From Areca catechu (lineage: Eukaryota > Streptophyta > Magnoliopsida > Arecales > Arecaceae), in assembly GCA_021397845.1 (NCBI GenBank), contig CM038047.1, forward strand, positions 40,403,210 to 40,467,209: DNA of 64,000 nucleotides, written 5' to 3'. The position numbers were made by a program, and so were the translations under genes. Below, one piece after another: positions 45,091 to 57,720 of the stretch. Every line of letters starts with the position of its first letter. Position 1 is the first letter of the stretch. Below the pieces are notes generated by a model. The model was not told the origin of the DNA. It worked only from the letters and a program-made list of their open reading frames with translations, and made no database searches.

Positions 45091-45896
45091 AAACATATAT
45101 ATGTGAGAATTAAAAAAAAAAAAAAAAAAAAATATTAAAGAAATCTCTAACAAAGTGGTTCACAAGATAGATTTTATGTGATCAGTCATGTATATCACCA
45201 TCCAATTAGCTACACCAGTAACTTTTCTATATATATATATATATATATGTATACTAAATTTTATAGGACTAAAAAGAAGCAACCAACCTTCAACAATTTA
45301 TAGATGGAGCTAAATCTTAGTAATAAATTGAACAGAAAGTCATCAAACCAGGGTCATTCCATCACCTTCAAAAATAATATGCATTGTCTTTAAATAATTT
45401 ATCACAAATTTCGATTATTTCAAAGCACGTAACTCAATCATAGATAACGTGGTATTGGACAAATACATTTTTTCCGTTGCCATTAAAACACTGCTTATAT
45501 TTCCAACGATAAAATTAGCTCCATCATAAATTTCTATTATCAAATTTTATTTTAAAAAACAGGAAAAAAAAAACATTGAAAAAAGTATAGAAATTATAGG
45601 ATACAATTAAAATTCTAACATTCGAAGATGCATTTTGCAAATCGAGGTTCAACTTATAAATTTTTTCTTTAAAATTTCTCTGTCATCGTAACCTAGATCT
45701 ATGTCAATTGGTACGATTTAGGAGTCAAAATTTAGTCCCAAATCCTTAAAAGGAGTGGGTCCAGGAAATAGCTGGTACCCGAATAATTTGCCTTTCTCGG
45801 ACAGAAAGGCTTCAACGCTCCTGTTCCAGCGGTAGGTCCATCATCCGCCGTCTCCTTTCCAGCTCGCCCTCACTCTCGACCCAAGCGAGCAAGAGA
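45091..45896 (+). promoter_or_regulatory. Upstream region of the oxidoreductase gene
   Basis: About 0.8 kb of AT-rich host DNA between Gypsy-2 and the ATG. Holds an A run at 45112-45132 and a (TA)n microsatellite at about 45228-45248. It must contain the core promoter and 5' UTR; no TATA box can be singled out from the AT-rich background. Confidence 0.5.
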
Positions 45897-48800
45897 ATGG
45901 CGTCGATCTCTCTGGACCCTCCGAACCCCAGCCCAGAGCTCCGAGGTCTTCGATGCTCGCCCAGTCCTGCCGTCACACCTCGTTCCCTCTTCAGTTCGAG
46001 GAGAATTCGCACCGGATCATCACGAAAGATCCGTTCTCTCGAGGTCCGGCGGCCCCGATCCGTCTCTCCGGTGTCGCTGCAGCGGTCCGAGCACGACGTG
46101 GTGGTGGTCGGTGCCGGGATCATCGGACTGACCATCGCCCGGCAGCTGCTTCTCTCCTCGAGCCTCTCCGTCGCCGTGGTGGACGCCGGCGTGCCGTGCT
46201 CTGGCGCCACGGGTGCTGGTGAGCTTGGTTTTTGGCTTATTTGAAGAACCTTAGCTTTCTCGATCTTTTTTTGCATATTGGAATGTTTGTAGTCTGATTG
46301 TTCTTGATGGCATCAGGGCAAGGGTATATTTGGTTGGCAAACAAGACTCCGGGGAGTGATACATGGGAGCTCGCGATGAGAAGCAAGCAGCTGTGGGAGG
46401 AGCTGGCTGATAGTATGAAGCGCCAGGGAATGGATCCACTAGATGTTATGGGTTGGAAGAAAACAGGTTTTTTTATCATAAAGTTGTGTTTTTTTATTGG
46501 ATTTCTCTAAATAAAATCTCAAAGTTCCGCATAGGAATGTTATTCTTGGGAATGGCTATCTGTTTTTGCTGCAAACTTTGACATTCTCGAGCTCTGTTCT
46601 TGCTTAACCTATGAATCATAGGAAGTGCTAATTTATCGTCATTGCGAGTAAGATCTCTTTTAGAACACTGCTTCCCGTGTATATAACATCTATGTGACGT
46701 TCAAAAATCAGAATTTTAGGAAGCCTGTGAGGGGTGGGGATCACTGTGTTCTCAATCATCGAAAGGCTACCACTGAACTACATATTTCACAGATAGATGG
46801 GGAATGTTGGTTCACATGCAGTCAGGGTAAAAGCACCACCTATGGCCTTTTTACAAAGATGGTCTGGAACAATATAACCAAAAGTTTCATATGTTATATT
46901 GTTTTTATTGTCACTTACTTGTGATAATGGTGCTTTCCTATGACAAAGGCATGGTGCTCCTCATCTTCATTGACACAACCAAATAGAACTATGTCCTCTT
47001 CTACTGGAAGTTCTTTCAAGCTGAGGAATGACTCTCATTGGTTGGGGGTGTATCTTTCATGCCGAAGAAGGATTCACTTTCCTTCGCACGAATCCACCAT
47101 GGGATGATCCACTGGTTGCTTTGCAAACTGTGCAGGTGGCTGAATGACACAATTCGGAGCACTTTGATATCTTTGTGGTGGGTGATCAACGGTGGATTCA
47201 TGTGAAGGAAGGTGAATCCTTCTTTCGCGTGAAAGATAAAACCCCAATCTGACTCTCACCGGGCTCTGTACCGTCAGATCTTAGTTTGTGCAAGATGTCC
47301 CCCTTGGTCAACCTGTAAATGGATGAATGTTTTACTGGTAGTCTACAGCAATACACCCTTAATCCTCTCGTGTGAAGATCTAACCATAACGTCAGGTCTG
47401 GCTGAATCAACAGCAATGTAATCATAAGATGTGCTGTTTTATGATCATCTACACTCTGAAGACCATTTCATAGCAATCCAACTTTGAGAGCATGAGAACC
47501 TGCACTGAAATAATCTAATAGGAATATATGGGAACCAATCAAATATCAATTAAAGGACAAAGAATCTATTATGAGAACCTGGGATGGAAAGGTTCTTGAT
47601 CAACATGTCTTCCCTTTTCTACCATATAATTCGACAGTCTACTTTCTCCTCGTAATCTCAGTTGTTGATCGTACCTTGAGTTAGAAAATTGGACTACTGA
47701 TCAGATAGTGATCCTGATTGCGCATGCACTTGATTATTGGGTGTGACTAGCAATGTGCTTCATCATCAATCCTTTATGAAGCAAACATACCTAGAGTCAA
47801 TATCATCTTAACGTTTGTAATTGAGCTATGGAAGCACTTTTTGGAAGGCTTACCATAGTATCAATAAGTTTTTTTAATTTTTTTCCCGTTAAGCTATCAT
47901 AATTATTAAAATTTTTTGTTTCAATGAAAGATAACATATTGTCATAAATTTTTTTAATCGATAGGAAGCTTATTGATTGGTAAAACATCAAGTGAGTTAG
48001 CCATGCTGGAGCAAAGGGTCAACCTTTTTAACCGAGCTGGGTTGAGAGCTGAATATTTGTCTTCCTCTTCTCTGCACTCAAAGGAACCAGCGCTTGAGGT
48101 TGGAGAGGAAAGTGGAGCTGCATTTTTCCCTGAGGACTGCCAGCTGGATGCTCTCCAGGCAGTTGCTTTCATAGAAAAGGTGCCTCTGCTGCCAAATTCT
48201 TGATCTTTTGTTTCAGACTTCGAGCACATTCATTATGACCTGCATGATTGGTTGATGAAAATTTCCTTAGGGTAATAGGTATTTTTCTCCAGAAGGCAGA
48301 TATGCAGAGTTTTATAACAATCCTGCCATTCGGTTAGTAAGGTATGCTATTTTCTTTCCTTTTGTTCAAGCTCAGCTATTTTGCCTCCATGTCTTGATTT
48401 CTTTTGACTGAATATTTATACATGTCTACATGTTTGCTTTCTTGAAATGATATCTTGCAGATCTGAGAGAACTGGAGCAGTTGAAGGCATTGAAACTTCC
48501 CAGAACATCCTGTATGGTAAGATGGCTGTCGTAGTGGCAGCAGGTGCCTGGAGTGGGTCCTTGATGAAATGCTTTACAGAAAAACCAAATTCTGAACTAA
48601 ATGTGCCTGTGAAGCCACGAAAGGTTTCTTTTAAGTATCTACACTGGCTTTTAGTTGTATAGATCTATGATGCTTTTATCTGTGTGTATTACTTCTTAAC
48701 CATTTTGCTTGTGTTATATCAAGACAATTTAATTCTAAATTAAGTTGCTAAAGTAGTTTTACTTGTTGTATATGTTGACAAATGTCTCAACTGTACTTCA

Positions 48801-51712
48801 AACAACAAGAGTTTCCAGCTGTTTCTTATAATACTCATTCTGCTTATTTTTTCCAACTAGGTTAGCAGCTTAATGTAGAACTTTCATTTAGTCTTCTTAA
48901 CTATACTAGGATCAAGGTGCTTATATTCTACATTTAGGTGGTCTATTTGCATACTTTACCTGAAGTTAAGGAGGATTGGTATTCTGCAGTAATCTCTGCT
49001 GAAATGTTGGTCATACTCCATCCTGGCAAGTAACTGCTACCAGAGAGGAAGTAGTTTGAGTGAATTGCATCCAGAAAAATGTTTTGCTGAGTGACGAAAT
49101 GTTCAACCCTTATTGCATCTTTTCTTGTTGGCATTTATGGCAGCAAATTTGCTCCTTCTGGCATAGGGGACAGTGGCATTGTTCTCTCTGTGAATTTATT
49201 TCACATTCATTTGTTTGACTGTCTTCACTTTTTGCTGCTTATTTGAAGCTTTTGTACCTTGGCTCAAATTATAGGGACAAGGGAGGACAGAAGAAGCTTA
49301 ATATTGTTAACCTTGTAAAGTACTATTGAACACCTCTAGAGTCTAGACCACATATTCTGTTACAATTCCTTGAAGACCTATTATTTTCTTGATTTATACG
49401 ACTGTTGTTTCTTTTCTTTTTCTTTCTGTGTCTAAACTATTTGGACTTATTCTACAAGCATGTTATAGTAATGGCTAAGGGTACATCACCATCCTCTTGC
49501 TTCATTAGGGCCATCTTCTTGTGTTGGAAAAATTCAAGAAAATTCAATTGAACCATGGCCTGATGGAGGTAGGGTATATTGATCATCAAGTTGCTACTTT
49601 GCCTTGCACATCCTTGGCTTCAGCCGCAGATGAAGATGAGCAGAAGTTATCATCTATATCAATGACAGCTACTATGGATTCAAGGGAGAATCTTGTTTTG
49701 GGTATGTCATCCCCTTTGATTATTTCTTCAAAAGACTGCGCATGATCAACCTTTATGCAAAAATTGTATTTTCTATTTTTAATAATTAAATCCAATACTA
49801 CTAAGACTAAAGCTGATGCTGTCAAAACTGGAACTTTCTTGTCCCAGCTGAAACCAAAGTTAGAACCAAGTTTTTGAATCTTGGTGACTACCTGTCTTTT
49901 GAATTAACAAAGACTATGATCTAGGTGACTGCGATGCCAATAGATGGTTCAGTTTATCCCACAATGGTTCCTTTTCTTTCCTTTATCCTGAGATGTAAAA
50001 TGGTTTTTTTGTTTCATTTTGAGTTTTCTGAAGCATCTAGGTGTGCCTCTTTAATTTCTTATATTTTTCCTTGTTTTGGCAGTGGTAAGGTTAATTTGAT
50101 TAGCTATTGTTGATCATATATGTTGCTTTCTCATCTCTTTTCTAGTTTTGCATTTCAGGGAGTAGCCGCCAGTTCACTGGATTCAGTACTGAAGTAGATG
50201 AATCAATCATCAAGCGAATATTGGACCGTGCAGGAGAATTCTTTCCTCTTTTACAAGCTCTTTCTCATGATGTCAGTCAAAACAGAAAGATAAGAATAGG
50301 ACTCCGTCCTTATAGTATGCCTCAAGCTCTCCAACTTACTGCATTATGTGTGCTTCTGTCTATAATATTCCTCTGAGCTTGAATATCTTTTGTATGAAGA
50401 TAGAGTTTAAAGAAAAGAACAGTGACAACATTTTTGCTTATTCCAGTGTCTGATGGGAAGCCAGTCATTGGACCTGTTCCTAGTTTGCCAAATCTTTTAC
50501 TTGCAACTGGACATGAAGGAAGTGGACTTTTAATGGTAACTCCAATATAACTTGTAAAAGTGAATTAGTTTCAATTTATAAACAGTTATGTAATAGTTCT
50601 TGTCCAACATTCTTGTCGTGCCTTAGCACCTAGCCTGCATATGGCATATCATTAGCCTTGTCTAATATTTAGTTTTGTGATTTCAAGTTTGTGTTGTTCA
50701 GTGCCATACAGAAACTGTCTATATCTAGATATGCGAGCTAATAATCCATTGCCTAGTCATTGCTCATACTAAGGAGTGCCTTTTGGCTTGTACTTCGCCA
50801 AAGAATGGTCCAAACTCATAGCTGCAGTTGTCCTTCATTAGGTTCTATTAGGGCTTGGTACTATTGTTATCTGAGTACCTTGATGGGATTCTAAACCATG
50901 AGGTCCAAACAAGGGACAGCTTTGATTGCATGGAGTCCTGGTTGGCATCAGGTATTTGCTATCTGACCAAAGGGCATATTTAGTGCTTGTATGCATCAAC
51001 TGCATGAGTAGGCAGTAAGGTCTAACTGGATAGTCACATCTTGTAGTGCATTTTCTAGGGAATTAATCAAATTTATTTTTCATCAAAAGACACAGGCTTC
51101 TGGTCAAGATGATGGAATTCAAGATGAATGGGTAAGGCATCTTGGTAATAAACATCATAAAGACATCCTGCCGTAAACCAAGGAAAGTGAATATTATCCA
51201 CCTAGAAAATGTTCGTATTTCTGAAATATGAATGGTGTTTACACATAATAAGGGTTTATTACTTTTAGGTTATATACCTATCATCAATGGTTAAACGGTG
51301 GAAAAACCTGGATACAACATCTTATTTCCAAATACTGCAAACATGGCATAGATGCAAGGCCAGTAGGTATCCTTTGTCATCAACTATTCTTTCTTTTGAT
51401 CTTTGACCAAAACAAGTTTTTGTCACTACTGCATATTTTACAAGTGCTTTTTCGCTTTGTTGGTGGTGGTGGTGGTGGTGGTGGTGGCAACTACACGGCA
51501 CTTGGTGTTTGCTAATTAAAAATTTCATGTTATAGTCTATGCTTTACAAATTGTGGTATAAAAAACTGCTTGTTGACCATTTTCCTTTACTGCCTTTGTT
51601 GCTTTTTTTTCAGGCATTGGGTACTGCTGAAATGGTTACCGATATGATCCTTGGCAACTCCGAGAAAGTAGATTGCACACCATTCTCCATACAAGGTAGA
51701 TTTTGCAGGTAA
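45897..51712 (+). CDS. FAD-dependent oxidoreductase (DAO family), nine exons
   Basis: Exons by GT-AG boundaries and frame: 45897-46218, 46317-46466, 47965-48179, 48271-48341, 48461-48623, 49509-49701, 50159-50314, 50447-50535 and 51614-51712. They sum to 1458 bases, 485 codons plus TAA, with all phases matching. Residues 1-64 are rich in Ser, Arg and Pro and low in acids, a possible chloroplast or mitochondrial transit peptide. The Rossmann FAD-binding motif is VVVVGAGIIGLTIA with GAGIIG at 72-77. CSGATGAGQGYIW (101-113) and the C-terminal ATGHEGSGLLMALGTAEMV are typical of the D-amino-acid oxidase/glycine oxidase fold. Resembles the plant FAD-dependent oxidoreductase group that includes Arabidopsis At5g48440 (from memory). 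Substrate unknown. It is the only intact gene in the window and uses host-like codons. Confidence 0.93.
47047..47240. repeat. Long imperfect inverted repeat (MITE-like) in intron 2
   Basis: Arms of about 60 bases at 47051-47112 and 47178-47238 are inverse complements with few mismatches (GAAGGATTCACTTTCCTTCG against GAAGGATTCACCTTCCTTCA on the other strand), separated by about 65 bases. The structure fits a foldback MITE. Outer ends and target duplication are not clear. It lies in the 1.5-kb intron 2 of the oxidoreductase gene. Confidence 0.6.
51458..51488. repeat. (GGT)n microsatellite in intron 8
   Basis: Nine or so GGT units in the last intron of the oxidoreductase gene; a likely length-variable site. 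Confidence 0.95.
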
Positions 51713-52449
51713 TTTGTCAATAACTTCTAACACTTTCTCTGGCTCAAAAATAAGTGGATAACTGCAAATAGCATTCTTATATTTATCGTAGTCTTGCTTA
51801 TAGTGAGGGATCATGACCTTTTAGAAGAGTAGCTTCACAATGCTCATGGTTGTGGATAAAGTATTCAGGGTTCAAGCTGGAAAACTTCAGAACAAGACAT
51901 TGACCCATTTCACAAAGTGCTTCACATTACGTATTCAATTCTAATGGTAGAGTGCATCTCTGCCAACTATATTTTGTATTTTGTTTTTTTTTTTTTTTTA
52001 ATCTTGTGAACTTTATTTTGTACTTTCTCACTCCTGCCATCATCAGTCATCACAAGCTCAACCGATGACATATGAACATGCATAACCAGTGGTGAAGCAT
52101 TCGGGCAAGAAAAATAGTCTTTTATGAGACTGAATAGAAAATGCTTTTTTAGCTGATGGAGAATTTGAATTTAGAAATATTATTCTACGCAGATGATCCA
52201 GTACGTTTTTAACTTAAAAAGCCTGTTACGTATGGAAAAACTTAAAACCGTTACGAGGGCTATCAATTTTATAAATAAAAGCGGTTTTTCGTAAGCATTG
52301 TGAACTGCTTGCAGTATGAAAACTTAGAAGGAGCCTGTGGCCGTCAACGTTGCAAATAAAGGCGGGAATTTTAAACATTGAATACTGCTTACAATCTTGT
52401 AGTGAAACAACCAGGAAAAAGCTGAAATTCTGAAAAATTAACATGCCTG
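51713..52449. other. 3' flank of the oxidoreductase gene
   Basis: Host DNA between the stop codon and Copia-D. A T run at 51986-51999; two loosely similar segments at about 52220-52305 and 52310-52400 (both with AAATAAA followed by a GCGG-type word). No ORF of note. The poly(A) site of the gene should lie here. Confidence 0.5.
52445..52449. repeat. Target-site duplication of Copia-D, left copy
   Basis: GCCTG; the right copy at 58609-58613 is GCTTG. Confidence 0.75.
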
Positions 52450-52968
52450 TGTTGGATCCTTAATCTAACATTGGGCTTATATATAAATAATAATACTTTG
52501 TGGGTTGTCATTTAAGGTTTGGTCCATTTAAAAGTGATCAATTATGTTTTGAACTATTTGGAGCCTTAATGTATTTAATAGGGTGTGGGCCTTTTGATGT
52601 ATAGAGACTTAAGGATAATTTCTATTTGTATGATGAGCAAAAATAAAAATCATAATAATGTTGTTGTTAAATAAAAGCGGTTATGGTCTCCAGATTACAT
52701 AGTGTTATTCCTTTCTCACCGATATCCTATCATCGGAGAAGAAAATCGTAGAGAAGTAAGAAAAGACTCTTTAGGAAACTCGTGTAAATTTGGAAGGCTA
52801 GCCGTGTGACACAGGAGTAGACCTTCAAATCCAGGCTTTCAAATATGGCTTCAGGTATACTTTTGCTTATTGTTTCGTTATTTTTAATGATATCACATAT
52901 TTATTTTTGAGATTTGCTTTCAAATAGGTTTCAGAATAATTTCCAAAAAAGGGGAATAATTTCTAACA
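52450..52968 (+). repeat. Copia-D 5' LTR
   Basis: TGTTGGATCCTTAATC to TTTCTAACA. Contains 41 bases (about 52519-52560) absent from the 3' LTR. Confidence 0.94.
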
Positions 52969-52970
52969 AG

Positions 52971-52983
52971 TGGTATCAGAGCC
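52971..52983 (+). other. Copia-D primer-binding site (tRNA-iMet)
   Basis: TGGTATCAGAGCC two bases after the LTR. Confidence 0.92.
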
Positions 52984-53667
52984 TATTCATGTTGAATCAT
53001 TGAGAATAAAATTATGTTTTCGGTTTAAGATATTGTTTTGATATTTTATTTTGGCTATATGTATTTTTTTACCATTGCCGGCGTTGGAAAGGATAGGCGT
53101 GGCCTGCTTGGCCGCATCGTAGGGACGTCATGGCCTGGTTGGCTACGGCAGTAGTGTTCAATGGAAGGAAATGCAGCAGGCGACCCTTGGGATTAATTTT
53201 AATATCATTTATTTTGGGTACAATTTTAAATTCAAATATTGGTATTTTTTACATTTTGAGATAAATTAATTGAAGTAACATGTTGCCAAAGTGACATCTC
53301 TTGTAGAAATTAATTTGTTTTGAAATATAAACGGCTGTATATATATAATTTGTGAATATTTGTCAGTCCAAAGGATGGTAAATATTTAATAAAATTATAT
53401 GTGTACTTGTGGTAATAAATGCGTGATGATTATTTGGTTTTGCATGTAAATAGTAAATCGGTCCAAAGGAAGGTTTATTGTTTGATATGTTTCTATTATC
53501 AGTGTTTGATTACTACACCAAGATATCACTTACAAGTTAATATTTTATCTAAAGATAAACTATTAATGGAGTGCCCGATATCTTGAGATGGAATTTGCCT
53601 TTATTTGAATTTATTTTTGTTGTGATACTGATGTAAGCTTGTTTTTTTTGTTGTTCTCTGTTTAGAT
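52984..53667 (+). other. Copia-D leader
   Basis: Untranslated AT-rich leader of about 0.7 kb between PBS and the gag ATG; no ORF. Confidence 0.6.
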
Positions 53668-54478
53668 ATGAATCCTGCTAATATAACTGCCAACATCAAT
53701 TCAATTCCTATGTTGAATGGCTCTAACTTCAAGTCATGGCAAGAGAACCTTTTAATAGTTCTTCATGGATCTCGACCTTGTGATAAGGGAAAATGCTCCT
53801 ACACCTCTTCCGGATAAGAGTACCTCTGATGAAAAGAGAGAGATTGAGAGGTGGGAGAGATTAAATCGTATATGCATGATGATCATGAAAAAGTCGATTC
53901 CAGAAGCACTCAGAGGTAAAATATCTGAAACAGTTACTACGACTAAAGATTTCCTTGTCGAAATTGAAAAGATATTTGTCAAAAGTGAAAAGGCCGAATT
54001 TGGTACACTCTTGACAAACCTAATTTCAATGAGGTATATAGGTAAAAGCAACATTAGGGAGTACATTATGGAGATGTCTCATCTTGCTTCTAGATTGAAA
54101 GCACTTAAGCTTCAACTCTCTAAGGACTTGCTTGTGCATCTGGTTTTGATATCTCTTCCAATCCAGTTCAACCAGTTTAAGGTGAGCTATAACTGTCAGA
54201 AAGAGACTTGGTCTTTGAATGAGCTCATCTCTCACTGTGTTCAGGAAGAGGAAAGGTTTAAGTAAGAAAAGGCAGAAAGTGCTCACCTGGTCTCAACCTC
54301 TAGGGAAGAGGGCAAGGGAAAGAAAAAGAAGAAGGATAAAGGAGTTGCAGATACAGTACCTCCTAAGAAACAACAAAAGAAAATCGCTGACTCAGATGGT
54401 TAGGGTTGTTTCTTTTATAGGGTTGAAGGGCATTAGAAGAAGCAGTGCACTAATTATCATGCCTGGCGTGCTAAGAAA
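53668..54478 (+). pseudogene. Copia-D gag
   Basis: ATG at 53668 (MNPANITANINSIPMLNGS). A frameshift near 53760 separates the first 30 codons from MDLDLVIRENAPTPLPDKS at 53765-54265, a UBN2-type gag. A TAA at 54263-54265 replaces a sense codon, followed by a Lys-rich basic stretch and a ruined knuckle region near 54410-54450: the second Cys of the CCHC motif is Tyr, a TAG sits just before it and another interrupts the motif after its His. Confidence 0.9.
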
Positions 54479-54481
54479 GGT

Positions 54482-55863
54482 ATGCTTCTTATTTTGGTTT
54501 GTTCTAAGGTTAACATAATTTCAGTACCTAGATACACGTGGTGGATAGATTCTGGTGCTATAACTCACATCAGTGTGTCTATGCAGGGTTGCCTGAGTTG
54601 CCGAAAGCCAAGTGATGCTGAAAGATACATCTATGTGGGTGATGGTCAGGCGGTTCAAGTTGATGCAATAGGAAAATTTAGATTATTGTTAAAGATTGGA
54701 TTTTATTTGGGTCTTGATGAAACTTTTATTGTACCGTCATTTAGACGGAATTTGATTTCTATTTATGCTTTGGACAAATCAGGTTATTTTTGTTCATTTG
54801 GAAATGGAAAATTTAGTTTGCTTCATGATTCAAAAGTGGTTGGTTCCAGTTTTTTATCAGGCTACGATAATCTTTATTTAATTGATTCAATTGCTTCATT
54901 TAATGAATCATTGCAATTAAGTACACGAGGTATAAAGAGAAAATTAACCATTGAGATTTCGGCTTTGTTATGGCACAAGAAATTAGGTCATATCTCCAGA
55001 AGGAGAATGGAGAGATTTGTGTCAGACGGAATCTTGAATCCCTTAGATTTTGCAGATTTTGATGTTTGTGTTAACTGCATAAAGGGTAAACAAACCAATC
55101 AAAGGAGATTTGAAGCCAACAGGACTTCGGATGTCTTAGAACTTATACATATAGATATTTGTGGGCCATTCCCTATGGTTGCTTGGAATGGTCAACAATA
55201 CTTTATAATATTCATAGATGATTTTTCCAGATATGGCTACATATATCTCATTCATGAAAAGTCACAGTCATTGGATATGTTTAAAAATTATAAGGTTGAA
55301 GTTGAGAACCAACTCAACAAGAGAATTAAAAGCATCAGATCTGACCGTGGTGGTGAATACTATGACAGATATGATGGTTCAAATGAACAACGTCCAGGAT
55401 CTTTTGCTAAATTCCTAGAGGAATGCGGTATCGTTCCACAGTACACTATGCCGGTTCACCCACCATGAATGGTGTTGCTGAAAGACGAAACAGATCGCTT
55501 AAAGACATGGTAAGAAGTATGATTAGTCATTCTACCTTACCAAACTCACTCTGGGGAGCACTTAAGACTGCAGCATATGTCCTTAATAGAGTTCCAACTA
55601 AAGCAACTACCAAAAACCCTTATGAACTTTGGACGTGCAAAAAACCCAGTATAAATCACTTACATGTTTGGGGATGTCTAGCTGAGGCAAGGCCTTATAG
55701 GCCTAATGAAAAGAAACCGGACTCAAAGATAGTGAGTTGTTATTTTATTGGATACTCTGAAAGATCCAGAGGGTATAAGTTTTATGATCCCATGACTAAG
55801 TCAATTTTCGAGTCAGGAAATGCACGGTTCTTTGAGGATGTTGAGTTTGTGGGAGAGATATAG
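54482..55863 (+). pseudogene. Copia-D protease-integrase
   Basis: Open from 54482 to 55468. The protease site reads WWIDSGAITH. The integrase zinc finger is WHKKLGHISRRRM...CVNCIKGK. The core has LIHIDICGPF, FIIFIDDFSRYGY and IRSDRGGEYY. A one-base frameshift near 55455 moves NGVAERRNRSLKDMV into the frame ending at 55863. All three DDE residues are present but in two frames. Confidence 0.92.
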
Positions 55864-57720
55864 CTAAGGACTTTGTCTTTGAAGAGGAATATGTTAATAT
55901 TCCCACTGGTGTCATTGGCATTGATCAGGATTTTATTTTTGACATTGTTCAAGACACAATAAATCAAGACAATGTCGGAGAACCTCCGATTCAAGAAATT
56001 ATTCCAGAAGAACAAACTCTAGTACCTCAAGAATCTATGCCATTAAGAAGATACACTAGAGAGAGGAGAAATGCAGTGCCAGATGATTACATTGTATTTC
56101 TCCAAGAACATGAGGTAGACATTGGAGTGATGGAAGATGATCTAATCAACTTTCGTCAAGTCATGGAAAGTTATGACTCTCAAGAGTAGATTGATGCCAT
56201 GAATGATGAGATAAAGTCCATGAAAGACAATGACGTATGGGATCTTATCTCATTGCCAGAAGGTATGAAACCCGTTGGTTGTAAATGGATATTTAAAAGT
56301 AAAAGGGATTCGAAAGGCAATGTGGAGAAGTACAAGGCTCGTCTTGTCACAAAGGGCTTTATACAGAAAGAATGCATTGATTATAAAGAGACTCTCCGGT
56401 TTCTTCGAAAGGCTCTTTCAGGATTATAATGGCATTGGTGACGCATTTCAATCTTGAGTTACACCAGATGGATGTAAAGACAGCGTTTCTCAATGGTGAT
56501 ATTGATGAGACAATTTATATGGTGCAACCAGAAAACTTTGTGTCGGGAGATCCAAAGAACATAGTTTGCAAACTTAAGAAATCCATCTATGGACTCAAAC
56601 AGGCATCTCGATAATAATATTTCAAATTTCATCAGGTGATCATCTCGTTCGATTTTGAGATGAATTTGGTTGATGATTGTATATACCATAAGTTTTATGG
56701 GAGTAAATATATTTTTCTAGTTTTATATGTCGATGATATATTGCTTGCCAACAGCGATATAGACTTAATGCACGAAACTAAGAGATTTTTAGCTAAGAAT
56801 TTTGAGATGAAAGATCTTGGTGACGCCTCTTTTGTATTAGGCATACAGATACACCGGGATCGTTCTCGGGGTATTCTAGGATTATCACAAAAGAGCTATA
56901 TCGAGAAGGTTCTAAAAAGATATGGCATGCAAAATTGCAAACCAGGAGATATCCCTGTAGCTAAGGGAGACAAGTTTGGTCTATATCAGTGCCCTAAGAA
57001 TAACTTGGAGAAAGAGGAAATGCAGAAGATTCCCTATGCATCAGTAGTAGGGAGTCTAATATATGCTCAAGTTTGTACGCGTCCGGATATTGCATACATC
57101 ACTAGGATGTTGGGCAGATATTTGAGCAATCTAGGAGTTGAGCATTGGAAAGCAGCTAAACGGGTCTTACGGTACTTACAGAGAACAAAAGATTACATGC
57201 TCATGTATCGGAGGTCGAATCAGCTTGAGATCATTAGTTATACTGACTCTGATTTTGCTGGATGCCAAGATAGTATGAAATCTACATCTGGCTATATCTA
57301 CCTGCTTGCCGGAGGTGCTATCTCTTGGAAGAGTACTAAACAGTCGCTTATAGTCTCTTCTACCATGGCAGCAGAGTTCATAGCATGCTATGAGACATCC
57401 AATCATGGAATATGGCTTCGGAATTTTGCATGGGGCTATGTATAGTGGACGATGTTGAAAGGCCACTCAAGTTATTTTGTGACAATAAGTCAGCAGTTTT
57501 ACATTCTAATAACAACAAGAGCTCAACGAAATAAAAATATATAGATATCAAGTTCCTGATTGTTAAAGAAAGAGTTATGAGTGGAAAGTTGCCTATTGAG
57601 TACATAGGTACAAACTCCATGTTGTGGATCCGCTTACTACAGGAGTGCCACCCAAGATATTTCATGAGCACACTGCTCATATGGGTGTCATGTCAGTAGA
57701 TGATATTCAGTTTTAGTCGG
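55864..57720 (+). pseudogene. Copia-D reverse transcriptase-RNase H
   Basis: 55864-56198 is the acidic linker region with a stop near 56188. RT starts in 56199-56429 (MKPVGCKWIFKSKRD), shifts frame near 56395, continues in 56429-56614 (LHQMDVKTAFLNGDIDE, YGLKQASR-stop) and 56636-57445 (FLVLYVDDILLANSD). RNase H motifs are YTDSDFAGCQD, GGAISWKSTKQ and MAAEFIACYE. After 57445 the tail is frameshifted and ends before the PPT. Confidence 0.9.
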
